This document shows positions 35,546 to 44,481 of a stretch of 46,627 bases of DNA, one piece after another (the first letter of the stretch is position 1; every line of letters begins with the position of its first letter). The stretch is from Paludibacter sp. (lineage in GTDB: Bacteria; Bacteroidota; Bacteroidia; Bacteroidales; Paludibacteraceae). Under the pieces are notes generated by a model that was given only the letters and a program-made list of their open reading frames with translations, made no database searches and was not told the DNA's origin. The stretch is taken from the NCBI GenBank assembly GCA_017882285.1, contig JADGPS010000016.1:1-46627 (forward strand), written 5' to 3'. The translations under genes were made by a program, and so were the position numbers.

Positions 35546-36592
35546 TTACTTGAATGCATCCAATGCTTTTGTTGGTCTGCCATCATCGCCCCAAGAACTT
35601 AAACCATAATGACTCCAACTCCGGGCACCTTCCGGTTCCCAATAGAAAACTCCCAGACCTTTTCCGTTCGGAACGGCTTTTACTTTTTCCAACACGGCTT
35701 TCAACATGTCAAACGTGTTTTGTATTTTAAAATCTTCGCCGCCTACTTCAACCACCATTACTTCTTTATGGTAATTGGTCGAAATATCAATCAGATTTTG
35801 TCCGAGGTCATTAATGGAAAGGGTATAATCGGGATTTCCATCCAACCAGTACGGGTAATACGAAACGCCAATTATGTCATACTTTGCACCGTTTTTTGTG
35901 GCGGCATCGAACCACCATTTGAATAACGGTTTATTATTTCCCTGATCCACATGAAGAATCACTTTTGTGGCGGGGCTTACTGCTTTAATGGCGTCATAAC
36001 CTTTATTGATGAGCTGTGCCAGTTGCGGCCAGTTATCGGTGTGGCCTTCGGGATAAACCATGCCAGTGCGGATTTCATTTCCTACCTGAACCCATTCGGG
36101 GGTTACACCTACTTTCTTCAATGCTGACATCACAACGAAGGTGTAATCATTCAAATCTTTGAGTAATTGTAGAAAATCATGTCCTTCCCATGCTTTGGGT
36201 TTTACCTGTTTTGCTGGATCTGCCCACGAATCACTGTAATGAAAATCAATCATAACACGCATGCCCCATTGCTTGGCTCTTACAGCCATTGCCACTGTTT
36301 CATCTTTACTGCAATGTCCGCTGGCACGATTATCTGACGGATTTACAAAAGTGCGCAGGCGGATGGAATTGATGCCGTGGTCTTTCAGAATCTTGAAGCA
36401 GTCTTCTTTTTCGCCTTTTTCGTTATAAAAGGTATAACCGCTTGCTTCCATTTGAGGCAACCAGCCTATATCGGCACCTTTGGCGAATTTTGGAGTTTTT
36501 GCTTGCAATGAATCTTTTGAAAAAAATGGAAGTATGAACAATAATCCGACAAGTAAAGTCAGGATAATTAAACTTTTGAATGATGTTTTCAT
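35546..36592 (-). CDS. GH53 endo-beta-1,4-galactanase, secreted
   Basis: This 348-residue GH53 enzyme is the first gene of the galactan operon. It has a signal peptide (about 1-31) without a lipobox cysteine, so unlike its paralogue it is probably periplasmic or secreted. GH53 landmarks are FAKGADIGWLPQMEASG, E173 (VQVGNEIR, acid/base), E282 (VVEVGGED, nucleophile) and GLGVFYWEPE. The pair may split extracellular and periplasmic steps of galactan digestion. No SusC/SusD transport genes are in the window, so this is not a complete polysaccharide utilisation locus here. A promoter box with an inverted repeat lies 64 bases upstream. Confidence 0.93.
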   Translation of the reverse strand: MKTSFKSLIILTLLVGLLFILPFFSKDSLQAKTPKFAKGADIGWLPQMEASGYTFYNEKGEKEDCFKILKDHGINSIRLRTFVNPSDNRASGHCSKDETVAMAVRAKQWGMRVMIDFHYSDSWADPAKQVKPKAWEGHDFLQLLKDLNDYTFVVMSALKKVGVTPEWVQVGNEIRTGMVYPEGHTDNWPQLAQLINKGYDAIKAVSPATKVILHVDQGNNKPLFKWWFDAATKNGAKYDIIGVSYYPYWLDGNPDYTLSINDLGQNLIDISTNYHKEVMVVEVGGEDFKIQNTFDMLKAVLEKVKAVPNGKGLGVFYWEPEGARSWSHYGLSSWGDDGRPTKALDAFK

Positions 36593-36621
36593 TTAAGTAT
36601 CAAATTTTAATTTGTGCGAGA

Positions 36622-36655
36622 TGTGGATATTTATTCTTTGTAACAATTATCCACA
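36622..36655. promoter_or_regulatory. Candidate operator of the galactan operon
   Basis: TGTGGATA (36622-36629) and TATCCACA (36648-36655) form a perfect 8-bp inverted repeat with 18 bases between. The right arm touches the -7 box at 36656, so the repeat spans the likely transcription start. It could bind a dimeric regulator or form a leader hairpin. Confidence 0.45.
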
Positions 36656-36663
36656 CAAAGATA
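36656..36663 (-). promoter_or_regulatory. Candidate -7 box of the galactan operon
   Basis: The minus strand reads TATCTTTG, a full TAnnTTTG match, 64 bases upstream of the first GH53 start. No clear -33 TTTG was found. Confidence 0.5.
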
Positions 36664-36843
36664 TAGAATTTTCTTTAAGTATAATAATGTTCAATTTTGA
36701 ATCATCAAAATTAAATATTCTGAGCAAAAACAGATGTTTTTCACAACTAAATATAGAAGTAGAGTAATAATTATTAACTAAAATGAAATAGAATTTATAA
36801 ATCTGTATTAATTTACAATCGACGCTTTTTAAAAGAATTTCCG

Positions 36844-36851
36844 TACATTTG
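36844..36851 (+). promoter_or_regulatory. Candidate -7 box for the DUF1015/PorE genes
   Basis: TACATTTG matches TAnnTTTG and lies 66 bases before the DUF1015 start. The -33 region is not convincing. Confidence 0.5.
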
Positions 36852-36871
36852 CAACTTTAAAACTTTATAAA

Positions 36872-36890
36872 CCTGCCTGTCGCAGGCAGG
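36872..36890. repeat. CCTGCCTG palindrome in the DUF1015 leader
   Basis: CCTGCCTG (36872-36879) pairs with CAGGCAGG (36883-36890) around a three-base loop, between the -7 box and the start codon. The core matches the palindromes at 14842 and 24110. Not followed by a T-run, it is not a simple terminator. Confidence 0.75.
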
Positions 36891-36916
36891 CTTTCAAATT
36901 TTATAAACTCGTTATT

Positions 36917-38164
36917 ATGGCAATTATTAAACCTTTTAAGGGCATTCGTCCTCCCCAAAATTTGGTAGAAAAGGTAGCTTCGCGCCCTTATGATGTGTTG
37001 AATTCCGAAGAAGCCCGTACCGAAGCCGAAGGAAATCCAATGTCGTTGTATCATATTATTAAACCGGAAATAGATTTTGAACCCGGAACGGACGAACACC
37101 TAGAAAAAGTGTATGCCAAAGCGGTTGAAAACTTTATTAAATTCCAGAAAGAAGGATGGTTGGTAAAAGATGAGACTGAAAAATACTATGTGTACGCCCA
37201 GACCATGAACGGAAAAACGCAATACGGACTGGTGGTTTGTGCCAGCGTGGACGATTATATGAATGCGAATATCAAAAAACATGAGTTAACACGTCGGGAC
37301 AAAGAAGAAGACCGGATGAAACACATCAGGATAAATAATGCTAATATCGAACCGGTATTTTTTGCGTATCCTCATAAGGATGAACTGGATGCCATAGTAT
37401 CCGAAGTCATAAAAGGTAACCCTGAATACGATTTTATTGCTCAGGGCGATGGTTTCGGACATCATTTTTGGGTAATCGATGATGCTAAAACGATAGCAAA
37501 AATTACCGAATTATTTGCCGGAATTCCTTCACTTTATATAGCCGATGGTCATCACCGAAGTGCAGCAGCTGCTTTGGTTGGCGATGAAAAACGTCGTCAA
37601 AATCCTAACCATAGTGGCAACGAAGAATATAATTATTTTATGGCTGTTTGTTTCCCTGATAATCAGCTGAATATTATAGACTATAACCGTTTGGTGAAAG
37701 ATTTGAATAACCTGACCGATGAAGAATTTCTGACTAAATTGTCCGTGAACTTTGAGGTGGAACTGAAAGGAACTAAAATCTACAAACCAAATAAATTACA
37801 CAATTTTGCGTTGTATTTGTCGGGCAAATGGTATTCATTGACTGCCAAAGCAGGAATTTACAATGATAATGACCCGATTGGTGTGTTGGATGTAACCATT
37901 TCATCCAATCTGATTTTAAACAAAATACTTGGTATTAAAGACCTGAGGAGTGATAAACGCATTGATTTTGTAGGCGGAATTCGTGGTTTAGGTGAATTAT
38001 GCCGCCGTGTGGATAGTGGCGAAATGCGTGTGGCATTGGCACTTTTTCCCGTTTCAATGAAACAATTGATTGACATTGCCGATACCGGAAATATCATGCC
38101 TCCAAAAACTACATGGTTCGAACCAAAATTGCGTTCCGGACTTGTGATACATGAGTTGGTGTAG
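36917..38164 (+). CDS. DUF1015 family protein
   Basis: The 415-residue soluble protein begins IIKPFKGIRPPQNLVEKVASRPYDVLNSEEAR, the hallmark opening of DUF1015 (residues shown in part), and contains the conserved IADGHHRSAAAA near residue 212. The family is widespread in Bacteroidota and clostridia and has no established biochemical role; members are often near serine biosynthesis genes, which are absent here. Length is normal. It is followed after 50 bases by the PorE-like gene, and the gap holds a short GGTTGACTTGTTAATTGGTT repeat-like stretch. Confidence 0.9.
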   Translation: MAIIKPFKGIRPPQNLVEKVASRPYDVLNSEEARTEAEGNPMSLYHIIKPEIDFEPGTDEHLEKVYAKAVENFIKFQKEGWLVKDETEKYYVYAQTMNGKTQYGLVVCASVDDYMNANIKKHELTRRDKEEDRMKHIRINNANIEPVFFAYPHKDELDAIVSEVIKGNPEYDFIAQGDGFGHHFWVIDDAKTIAKITELFAGIPSLYIADGHHRSAAAALVGDEKRRQNPNHSGNEEYNYFMAVCFPDNQLNIIDYNRLVKDLNNLTDEEFLTKLSVNFEVELKGTKIYKPNKLHNFALYLSGKWYSLTAKAGIYNDNDPIGVLDVTISSNLILNKILGIKDLRSDKRIDFVGGIRGLGELCRRVDSGEMRVALALFPVSMKQLIDIADTGNIMPPKTTWFEPKLRSGLVIHELV

Positions 38165-38214
38165 TTGGTTGACTTGTTAATTGGTTCAAACTTTTCTAAT
38201 AGATAACTGAAAAT

Positions 38215-40197
38215 ATGCGCATTAAATATTCATTTTTTATTATTCTGACGGCTTCCATACTTTTGGAGAGTTGCAGCATTGGAGCGCGTATTAAAAAGGC
38301 GGATACACGTTTCGAAATTGGTGAGTATTTTGCTGCAGCCGATTTGTATAAAGGCATTTATTCGAATTTAACAACGAAAGAAAAATCATTGAAAGGAAAG
38401 ATTGCATTTCGTCAGGCTGAATGTTATCGGTTAACGAATCAGGGCAGGGCAGAGCAAGCTTATTTGAATGCAATTCGTAACAATTATGCCGATTCTACTA
38501 TATACTTGCATTATGCTATGGTTTTACATCAAAACGGAAAATATGCCGAAGCTGTAAAATATTACGATTTGTTTCTTAAAAAAGACAGTACAAATTTAGT
38601 GGCAAAGAATGGCATATTAGCATGCAGAAATGTAGCTGATTTAACGAAAGTTCAATATCACTATGTTATAAAACGCTCCACCGATTTTAATCAACGACGA
38701 ACTTCCAACTTTAGTCCGGCTTTTATGGGTTCGAATACTGATATGTTGGCATTTACTTCAACACGACCCGCTGATAAAAAAACAGTACAAAAAAATAGTG
38801 CCATAACCGGTTTGCCAAACAATGATATTTTTGTGAGTCGAAAGAATGTTGTCGGAAAATGGGAAAAGCCCGAAATCATTGAGGGTGAAATAAATACAAT
38901 AAATGACGAAGGCATTTGTTCTTTTAGTGACGATGGCAGAATAATGTATTTCACACGGTCGCCTTATGTGGCCGATGGTGCCAGAGGAACTGAAATACTG
39001 ATGTCGAACAAAGCCGGCGGTACCTGGAGCAAACCACAAAAAATCAAAGTTTTCAATGATAGCACAGTTTCAGTGGCTCATCCGGCCATTTCACCCGATG
39101 GACAAACTTTGTATTTTGTCTCTGATTTTAAAAAAGGGTTGGGCGGTAAAGATATTTGGAAAGCTACTTTATCGAACGGTGAATGTAAATACATTGAAAA
39201 TCTCGGACCTGATATTAATACTTCGGGCGATGAAATGTTTCCAACTGTAAAAGCAGACGGGACTTTGTATTTTTCTTCAAATGGACGTGGTGGATTAGGG
39301 GGATTGGATATTTATAAAGCTACTCCTAAAAAAGAAGGCGGTTGGACTGTTGAAAATATTGGAGCACCTGTCAATTCTTCCTCTGATGATTTTGGAATGA
39401 CTTTCGAAGGTAAAAAAGAAAAAGGTTATTTTTCCTCCAATAGAAATGAAATCAAGGGAATTGACGCCATTTGGAGTTTTGAAATACCGGAACTGGCTTA
39501 CAGTATTGAAGGTAAAGTGACGGATGAAAAAGGAACAGAAATTCCGGAAGCAACCGTTAGAATGGTGAGCAACAATGGTGTAAATGCACGTATTCAGACA
39601 AAAAAAGATGGAACTTATCGTATTAAACTGGATAAAGATATGGATTGCGTCATGTTAGCTTCTGCACGCGGTTATCTGAATCAACGAAACTCAATTTCCA
39701 CTCAAGGACTAACTGATAGTAAGACATTTAAGATTGATTTTAAATTATCATCTATTTCAAAACTAATTCAGATTGAAAACATTTTCTATGAATTTGGAAA
39801 ATGGGATTTAACACCAGCTTCCGAAGACGGTTTACAGGTTTTGGTGAAAATGCTGAATGATAATCCGAATATCACCATCGAAATAAGTGCTAATACCGAT
39901 TATGTGGGAACAAATGTTGACAATAAAATTCTTTCTGAAAAGCGCGCAAAATCAGTAGTTAACTATCTTATTTCGAAAGAAATTGCCTCAGATAGATTGG
40001 TATTTGTCGGTAATGGTGAAGAAAAACCGGTTGTGGTTGATGCAAATATTGCAAAGAAGTATAATTTCTTGAAAGAAAATGATGTATTGAATGAAATTTT
40101 TGTTTTAAAATTAACTCCTGATCAACAAGAAATAGTTAATCAAATCAATCGTCGAAGTGAATTCCGGGTGTTGAAAACGACGTATAAACTTTATTAG
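38215..40197 (+). CDS. porE: PorE-like OmpA-family lipoprotein of the type IX secretion system
   Basis: The 660-residue lipoprotein (lipobox LESC, cysteine near residue 20) has the four-part layout known for PorE: TPR helices (about 25-140), a beta-propeller with PD40-type repeats (about 160-420, AHPAISPDGQTLYFVSDF, FPTVKADGTLYFSSNGRGG), a carboxypeptidase-regulatory-like domain (about 425-515, YSIEGKVTDEKGTEIPEATV) and a C-terminal OmpA peptidoglycan-binding domain (about 525-655, with ISANTDYVG and LSEKRAKSVVNYL). In Porphyromonas PorE belongs to the secretion machinery that exports proteins with C-terminal sorting domains. This suits the sorting-domain protein at 15020. Similar OmpA-PD40 proteins with other roles exist, so the symbol is tentative. 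Confidence 0.8.
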   Translation: MRIKYSFFIILTASILLESCSIGARIKKADTRFEIGEYFAAADLYKGIYSNLTTKEKSLKGKIAFRQAECYRLTNQGRAEQAYLNAIRNNYADSTIYLHYAMVLHQNGKYAEAVKYYDLFLKKDSTNLVAKNGILACRNVADLTKVQYHYVIKRSTDFNQRRTSNFSPAFMGSNTDMLAFTSTRPADKKTVQKNSAITGLPNNDIFVSRKNVVGKWEKPEIIEGEINTINDEGICSFSDDGRIMYFTRSPYVADGARGTEILMSNKAGGTWSKPQKIKVFNDSTVSVAHPAISPDGQTLYFVSDFKKGLGGKDIWKATLSNGECKYIENLGPDINTSGDEMFPTVKADGTLYFSSNGRGGLGGLDIYKATPKKEGGWTVENIGAPVNSSSDDFGMTFEGKKEKGYFSSNRNEIKGIDAIWSFEIPELAYSIEGKVTDEKGTEIPEATVRMVSNNGVNARIQTKKDGTYRIKLDKDMDCVMLASARGYLNQRNSISTQGLTDSKTFKIDFKLSSISKLIQIENIFYEFGKWDLTPASEDGLQVLVKMLNDNPNITIEISANTDYVGTNVDNKILSEKRAKSVVNYLISKEIASDRLVFVGNGEEKPVVVDANIAKKYNFLKENDVLNEIFVLKLTPDQQEIVNQINRRSEFRVLKTTYKLY

Positions 40198-40200
40198 TTT

Positions 40201-40416
40201 TGGTTCATTGGTTCATCAGTTAACTGGTTCATTAGTTCATCGAATATTGACTGTTATAAATTTAATATAGAAGTTATGGCTACGAACTTTGAGGATTTAG
40301 AAGTATGGAAAGAGTGTAGAATTCTCAGAAATCAGGTCGCATAGCCTATTTGCAAAAGCAGAAAACCACAACCACTACCTAAACCAATTAACCGATGAAC
40401 AGATTAACCAATTAAC
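40201..40416. repeat. Inverted low-complexity repeats flanking a gene remnant
   Basis: The left arm (40201-40241) is built from GGTTCATTGG/GGTTCATCAG-like units and the right arm (40383-40416) from AACCAATTAACCGATGAAC-like units, roughly reverse complements. Between them lies the remnant at 40276-40344. The arrangement resembles a decayed small mobile cassette. Confidence 0.6.
40276..40344 (+). pseudogene. Remnant of a four-helix-bundle (23S rRNA intervening-sequence type) protein gene
   Basis: The frame reads MATNFEDLEVWKECRILRNQ and then VA and a stop after 22 codons. This is the standard beginning of four-helix-bundle proteins of the S23/IVP type, which are normally about 115-130 residues. 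The rest of the gene is missing. The family is known from insertions in 23S rRNA genes and as scattered copies in Bacteroidota. Confidence 0.75.
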
Positions 40417-40429
40417 TCTTTCGAACTGA

Positions 40430-41224
40430 ATGAAACAATATCTCGACTTACTAAACCGCGTATTAGACGAAGGCGTCCATAAAGAAGATCGCACAGGAAC
40501 GGGAACAATCTCTGTTTTTGGTCATCAAATGCGATTTAATCTGGAGGAAGGTTTTCCTTGTTTGACCACCAAGAAACTGCATCTCAAATCAATTATTCAT
40601 GAACTTTTGTGGTTTCTGAATGGCGATACAAATGTAAAATATCTGAATGATAACGGTGTTCGGATTTGGAATGAATGGGCAGACGAAAATGGTGATTTAG
40701 GACATATTTACGGTTACCAATGGCGTTCGTGGCCTGATTATAAAGGCGGTTACATTGATCAGATTACCGATGTTGTAAAAACTATAAAAAATAACCCCGA
40801 TTCCCGCCGTATTATTGTCAGTGCCTGGAATGTAGCCGATATTCCGAATATGAATTTGCCGCCATGTCATACTTTTTTCCAATTTTACGTGGCAAATGGT
40901 AAACTGAGTTTACAACTTTATCAACGCAGTGCCGATATTTTTCTTGGAGTTCCGTTTAATATTGCCTCTTATGCTTTGTTGCTGCAAATGATGGCACAGG
41001 TAACCGGATTAAAAGCCGGAGATTTTGTTCATACATTGGGCGATGCACATATTTATACCAATCATTTAGAACAAGTTAAATTACAATTAACCCGCGAACC
41101 TCGTACATTGCCTGTAATGAAAATTAATCTTGAAGTGAAAGATATTTTTTCATTTCAATTTTCGGATTTTGAATTGATAAATTATGACCCGCATCCACAT
41201 ATAAAGGGCGTAGTAGCGGTTTAA
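40430..41224 (+). CDS. thyA: Thymidylate synthase
   Basis: ThyA methylates dUMP to dTMP using methylene-tetrahydrofolate, producing dihydrofolate. The 264-residue length equals that of the E. coli enzyme. C146 in [12 protein letters not shown] is the nucleophile, R/T-rich DRTGTGT at about 21-27 binds phosphate, and [18 protein letters not shown] is the conserved substrate-binding block. The next gene, folA, recycles the dihydrofolate made here; the two are 144 bases apart and folA has its own promoter box. ATG at 40430 directly follows the repeat-rich gap. Confidence 0.97.
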   Translation: MKQYLDLLNRVLDEGVHKEDRTGTGTISVFGHQMRFNLEEGFPCLTTKKLHLKSIIHELLWFLNGDTNVKYLNDNGVRIWNEWADENGDLGHIYGYQWRSWPDYKGGYIDQITDVVKTIKNNPDSRRIIVSAWNVADIPNMNLPPCHTFFQFYVANGKLSLQLYQRSADIFLGVPFNIASYALLLQMMAQVTGLKAGDFVHTLGDAHIYTNHLEQVKLQLTREPRTLPVMKINLEVKDIFSFQFSDFELINYDPHPHIKGVVAV

Positions 41225-41303
41225 AAGAAATTAGAATCTTAGAAATTCAAAAACATATTAGGTTAAAATGGATAGTCAGAAACGATTGTCCATTCTTTTT
41301 TTG

Positions 41304-41311
41304 TAGTTTTG
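41304..41311 (+). promoter_or_regulatory. Candidate -7 box of the folA promoter
   Basis: TAGTTTTG fits TAnnTTTG and lies 57 bases before the folA start. A TTG at 41286-41288 could be a weak -33 element, though the 15-base spacing is short. Confidence 0.5.
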
Positions 41312-41368
41312 CAATTCTGTCTCAAAAAATGTCTTTTTTGAAGCACATGCATTTATAATTTAAATATT

Positions 41369-41869
41369 ATGTCAAAAATTTCGATTATTGCTGCTGTTTC
41401 CGATAATTACGCCATCGGAAAATCAAATAATCTACCTTGGCATATGCCAGCGGACTTGAAGCATTTTAGACAACTCACAACCGGACATGCAGTTGTAATG
41501 GGTAAACGCACATTTGAAGGCTTGTCTAATGGTCCGCTTCCAAACCGAAAAAATATTGTTCTGACTTCGGTTATGTCAGAAGGAGTAAACAAAGGATATT
41601 TTGAAGCAGATTCTCTGGAAGATGCAGTTTATCTTTGCGAGCATGAAGAACAGGTTTTTATTATAGGTGGAGCCACTGTCTACAAACAATGTATTGGTAA
41701 AGTTGATTCAATGTATATTACTTGGGTTCATCATGAATTTTCGGCTGATACTTTTTTCCCAAAAATAGATTTTGAAAAATGGGAAGAAGTAAGTCGGGAA
41801 GACCATGAGGCTGACGAAACAAATCCATATTCTTTTACTTTTTCAGAATATAAAAGAAAAAAGAGATGA
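41369..41869 (+). CDS. folA: Dihydrofolate reductase
   Basis: FolA reduces dihydrofolate to tetrahydrofolate with NADPH. The 166-residue protein shows the family blocks in order: ISIIAAVSDNYAIGKSNNLPWHMPADLKHF (in part, with the active-site acid in PADLKHF), VVMGKRTFEGL for cofactor binding, and VFIIGGATVY near residue 95. Length and start are normal. Coupled to thyA by function and position. A strong hairpin overlaps its stop codon. Confidence 0.96.
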   Translation: MSKISIIAAVSDNYAIGKSNNLPWHMPADLKHFRQLTTGHAVVMGKRTFEGLSNGPLPNRKNIVLTSVMSEGVNKGYFEADSLEDAVYLCEHEEQVFIIGGATVYKQCIGKVDSMYITWVHHEFSADTFFPKIDFEKWEEVSREDHEADETNPYSFTFSEYKRKKR

Positions 41870-41907
41870 AAAAAACGCTGCAAATATCAATTTTGCAGCG
41901 TTTTTTT
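41869..41907. terminator. Bidirectional terminator between folA and the oxidoreductase operon
   Basis: Arms 41869-41884 (seven A, CGCTGCAAA) and 41892-41907 (TTTGCAGCG, seven T) pair perfectly over 16 bp with a seven-base loop. The A-run and T-run make it usable from both strands, as expected between converging genes. Confidence 0.92.
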
Positions 41908-41923
41908 AATTATCTTCTATTCT

Positions 41924-42469
41924 TCAATTTACTTTTTTAATCAATCTCATTCCGATTTGAATTGCCTTTTCATTCATGGGAATCAAGTGATGATGACGTT
42001 CTGGCAACGATTTTTTCAATCCTTTCAGAACATTTTCAACCTGAACAATTGGGCGTACTTTAAGTAATCCGCCCAGGATAATCATATTCATGGTTTTTGC
42101 AGCGTCATTGGCATAAGCATATTCCGTGGCATCAATGCGATAAATATTAATATCGGTGCGTGTCGGGAATTTATGAAATCCATTACCGTCGAAAATCAAT
42201 GTTCCGCCCGGTTTTACTTTATTTTCGAAACGTTCAAGCGAGGGTTGATTCAACACGATAGCCGTATCATACGAATTTAAAACAGGTGAACTGATACGTT
42301 CGTCGCTCAGAATAACAGTAACGTTAGCTGTACCGCCTCGTTGTTCAGGTCCGTAAGATGGCATCCAACTCACTTCCTGACCTTGCATTAACCCAGAATA
42401 AGCCAGTATTTTACCCATCGAGAGCACACCTTGACCGCCAAATCCGGCTATAATTATTTCTTCTTTCAT
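41924..42469 (-). CDS. 2-oxoacid:ferredoxin oxidoreductase, gamma subunit
   Basis: The 181-residue protein opens with EIIIAGFGGQGVLSMGKILA, the signature of the gamma (pyruvate/ketoisovalerate oxidoreductase) domain, which helps bind coenzyme A. The motif SYGPEQRGGTANV is also typical. It is the last of four genes encoding a thiamine-diphosphate, iron-sulfur enzyme that oxidises a 2-oxoacid with CoA to an acyl-CoA, passing electrons to ferredoxin. It lies 40 bases after the beta gene and ends just before a bidirectional terminator. Confidence 0.92.
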   Translation of the reverse strand: MKEEIIIAGFGGQGVLSMGKILAYSGLMQGQEVSWMPSYGPEQRGGTANVTVILSDERISSPVLNSYDTAIVLNQPSLERFENKVKPGGTLIFDGNGFHKFPTRTDINIYRIDATEYAYANDAAKTMNMIILGGLLKVRPIVQVENVLKGLKKSLPERHHHLIPMNEKAIQIGMRLIKKVN

Positions 42470-42509
42470 TTTCTAAATAGTAAATTGTAAATAGAATAAT
42501 AGTAAATTC

Positions 42510-43271
42510 TCAAAGGTCTTTTAAATCACCCAGCGGATATGCGGGGAACATATTTTCTACCATCCAATCGTTTGCTGCTTCAGGGGTCATTTTCCATCCC
42601 GCATTACAAGTAGAAACAATTTCGACCACCGAAGTTCCTTTATTATCCATCGAATTTTCAAATGCTTTCTGAATTGCTTTTTTGGCCTTACGTACAGCGG
42701 CTATTGTGTGAACACTTTGGCGGGTTACATAACAAGTTCCTTTCAGTTGTGCAAGTAATTTTGTTATATCGAGCGGATGACCGTTTAAAGGAACTGTCCG
42801 TCCGTTTGGAGAAGTAGATGACTTCATTCCTTCCAAAGTTGTCGGAGCCATTTGTCCACCGGTCATCCCATAAATGCCGTTATTAATGAAGATAATTGCA
42901 ATGTTTTCGCCACGATTAGCTGCATGAATAGTTTCTGCAGTACCGATTGCAGCTAAGTCACCATCGCCCTGATAAGTAAATACCAATCGGTCTGGTAGAA
43001 GGCGCTTTACAGCGGTGGCCAAAGCCGGAGCACGACCATGAGCTGCCTGTTGCCAGTCGATATCAAGATATTTGTAGGCAAAAACTGCACAACCTACCGG
43101 AGCTATTCCAATAGTCTTTTCTTGCATATCCATTTCTTCGATAATTTCGGCAATGATCTTGTGCACTACACCGTGACTACATCCAGGACAATAATGCATC
43201 GGAACATCATTCATAACCTTGGTTTTGGCATATACCAGATTAGCAGGATTAATAATATCGTTTGTTGTCAT
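42510..43271 (-). CDS. 2-oxoacid:ferredoxin oxidoreductase, thiamine-diphosphate-binding beta subunit
   Basis: This 253-residue subunit holds the thiamine diphosphate site: GDGDLAAIGTAETIHAANRG with the GDGD metal-binding start, followed by FINNGIYGMTGGQMAPTT. The conserved CPGCSHG near residue 28 is also typical. It pairs with the alpha subunit encoded 70 bases upstream. Whether the substrate is 2-oxoglutarate, 2-oxoisovalerate or another 2-oxoacid cannot be decided from the sequence alone. Confidence 0.92.
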   Translation of the reverse strand: MTTNDIINPANLVYAKTKVMNDVPMHYCPGCSHGVVHKIIAEIIEEMDMQEKTIGIAPVGCAVFAYKYLDIDWQQAAHGRAPALATAVKRLLPDRLVFTYQGDGDLAAIGTAETIHAANRGENIAIIFINNGIYGMTGGQMAPTTLEGMKSSTSPNGRTVPLNGHPLDITKLLAQLKGTCYVTRQSVHTIAAVRKAKKAIQKAFENSMDNKGTSVVEIVSTCNAGWKMTPEAANDWMVENMFPAYPLGDLKDL

Positions 43272-43341
43272 AACTTTTTTATTTACAATTTATTCATTTA
43301 CAATTCAATAGTAAATAGTAAATGAGAAAATGGTCAATGTT

Positions 43342-44448
43342 TTATCGATGAATGATTTTTGTTTTCAAAGCGTGTAACACTTCATCAGGTGAAGGAACAA
43401 TTCCGCCCATACGCCCAAAGAATTCCACGGGAATTCGTCCATTAACGGCTAATCGTACATCGTCAACCATTTGTCCGGCACTCATTTCAACTGTAAGCAT
43501 ACCTTTTATTTTATTTGCCAGATTGCTGATTTCAACAGTCGGAAATGGGTAAAGGGTAATAGGTCGCAATAAACCGGCTTTAATCCCTTCTGCACGTGCC
43601 ATTTCTACTGCTTTTTGACAAACACGGGCAGTAGTTCCAAAAGCTACAATTACATATTCAGCATCTTTGACAGAAAATTCTTCGAATAATACTTCGTTAT
43701 TTTCAATCTCGCGGTATCGTCCTTGTAATCTCAAGTTAAGTTCTTCCATGTCAGAAGCTTCAAGGCGCAATGAATTAATTATATTTGGTTCTCTGGTAGC
43801 CGGTTTCCCAAGTGTTGCCCAAGGACTTATTTGACGAATCTCGTTTTCAGTCCAACGTGGTTTAAAAGGAGGTAAAACCACTTTCTCCATCATCTGACCA
43901 ATAACTCCATCGGCTAATACCATGGCAGTAACGCGGTATTTGAAAGCCAGATCGAAAGCCAGAACAGTATGATCGGCCATTTCCTGAACGGAAGCAGGAG
44001 CAAGGGTGATCATTTTATAATCGCCGTGCCCGCCGCCTTTTACCGTTTGATAATAATCTGCTTGGCTGGGTTGAATTGTTCCTAATCCCGGTCCACCACG
44101 CATTACATTTACAATCACACATGGCAATTCAGCTCCAGCAAGATAAGAAATACCTTCCTGCATTAAGCTGATTCCGGGACTTGACGAGCTGGTCATCGCT
44201 TTTTTACCGCATCCGGCAGCTCCGTAAACCATATTGATAGATGATGTTTCACTTTCAGCCTGTAAAACAACCATTCCGGTTGTGTTCCAAGGTTCTTGCT
44301 CCATCAGCGTTTCCATTATTTCAGATTGAGGAGTGATGGGATATCCGAAATAACCATCGCATCCACAGCGAATTGCAGCATGGGCTACCGCTTCATTACC
44401 TTTCATGAGTCTTACCTCTTCCATATTATGTTTTTCTGAATCGTTCAT
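43342..44448 (-). CDS. vorB: 2-oxoacid:ferredoxin oxidoreductase, alpha subunit (VorB type)
   Basis: The 368-residue alpha subunit starts after a short leader with EEVRLMKGNEAVAHAAIRCG and DGYFGYPITPQSEIME, the standard pyrimidine-binding domain, then SPGISLMQEGISYLAGAELP. The C-terminal domain (about 245-368) is the transketolase-like part. It is not fused to the gamma domain, unlike the larger KorA-type proteins of many aerobes; this four-subunit layout is usually named Vor (2-oxoisovalerate) in annotations. A second ATG at 44424 would remove eight residues and is a plausible alternative start. Confidence 0.9.
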   Translation of the reverse strand: MNDSEKHNMEEVRLMKGNEAVAHAAIRCGCDGYFGYPITPQSEIMETLMEQEPWNTTGMVVLQAESETSSINMVYGAAGCGKKAMTSSSSPGISLMQEGISYLAGAELPCVIVNVMRGGPGLGTIQPSQADYYQTVKGGGHGDYKMITLAPASVQEMADHTVLAFDLAFKYRVTAMVLADGVIGQMMEKVVLPPFKPRWTENEIRQISPWATLGKPATREPNIINSLRLEASDMEELNLRLQGRYREIENNEVLFEEFSVKDAEYVIVAFGTTARVCQKAVEMARAEGIKAGLLRPITLYPFPTVEISNLANKIKGMLTVEMSAGQMVDDVRLAVNGRIPVEFFGRMGGIVPSPDEVLHALKTKIIHR

Positions 44449-44481
44449 TTTTTTAGTTTTAAATCGAAAGCAAATCTATAA

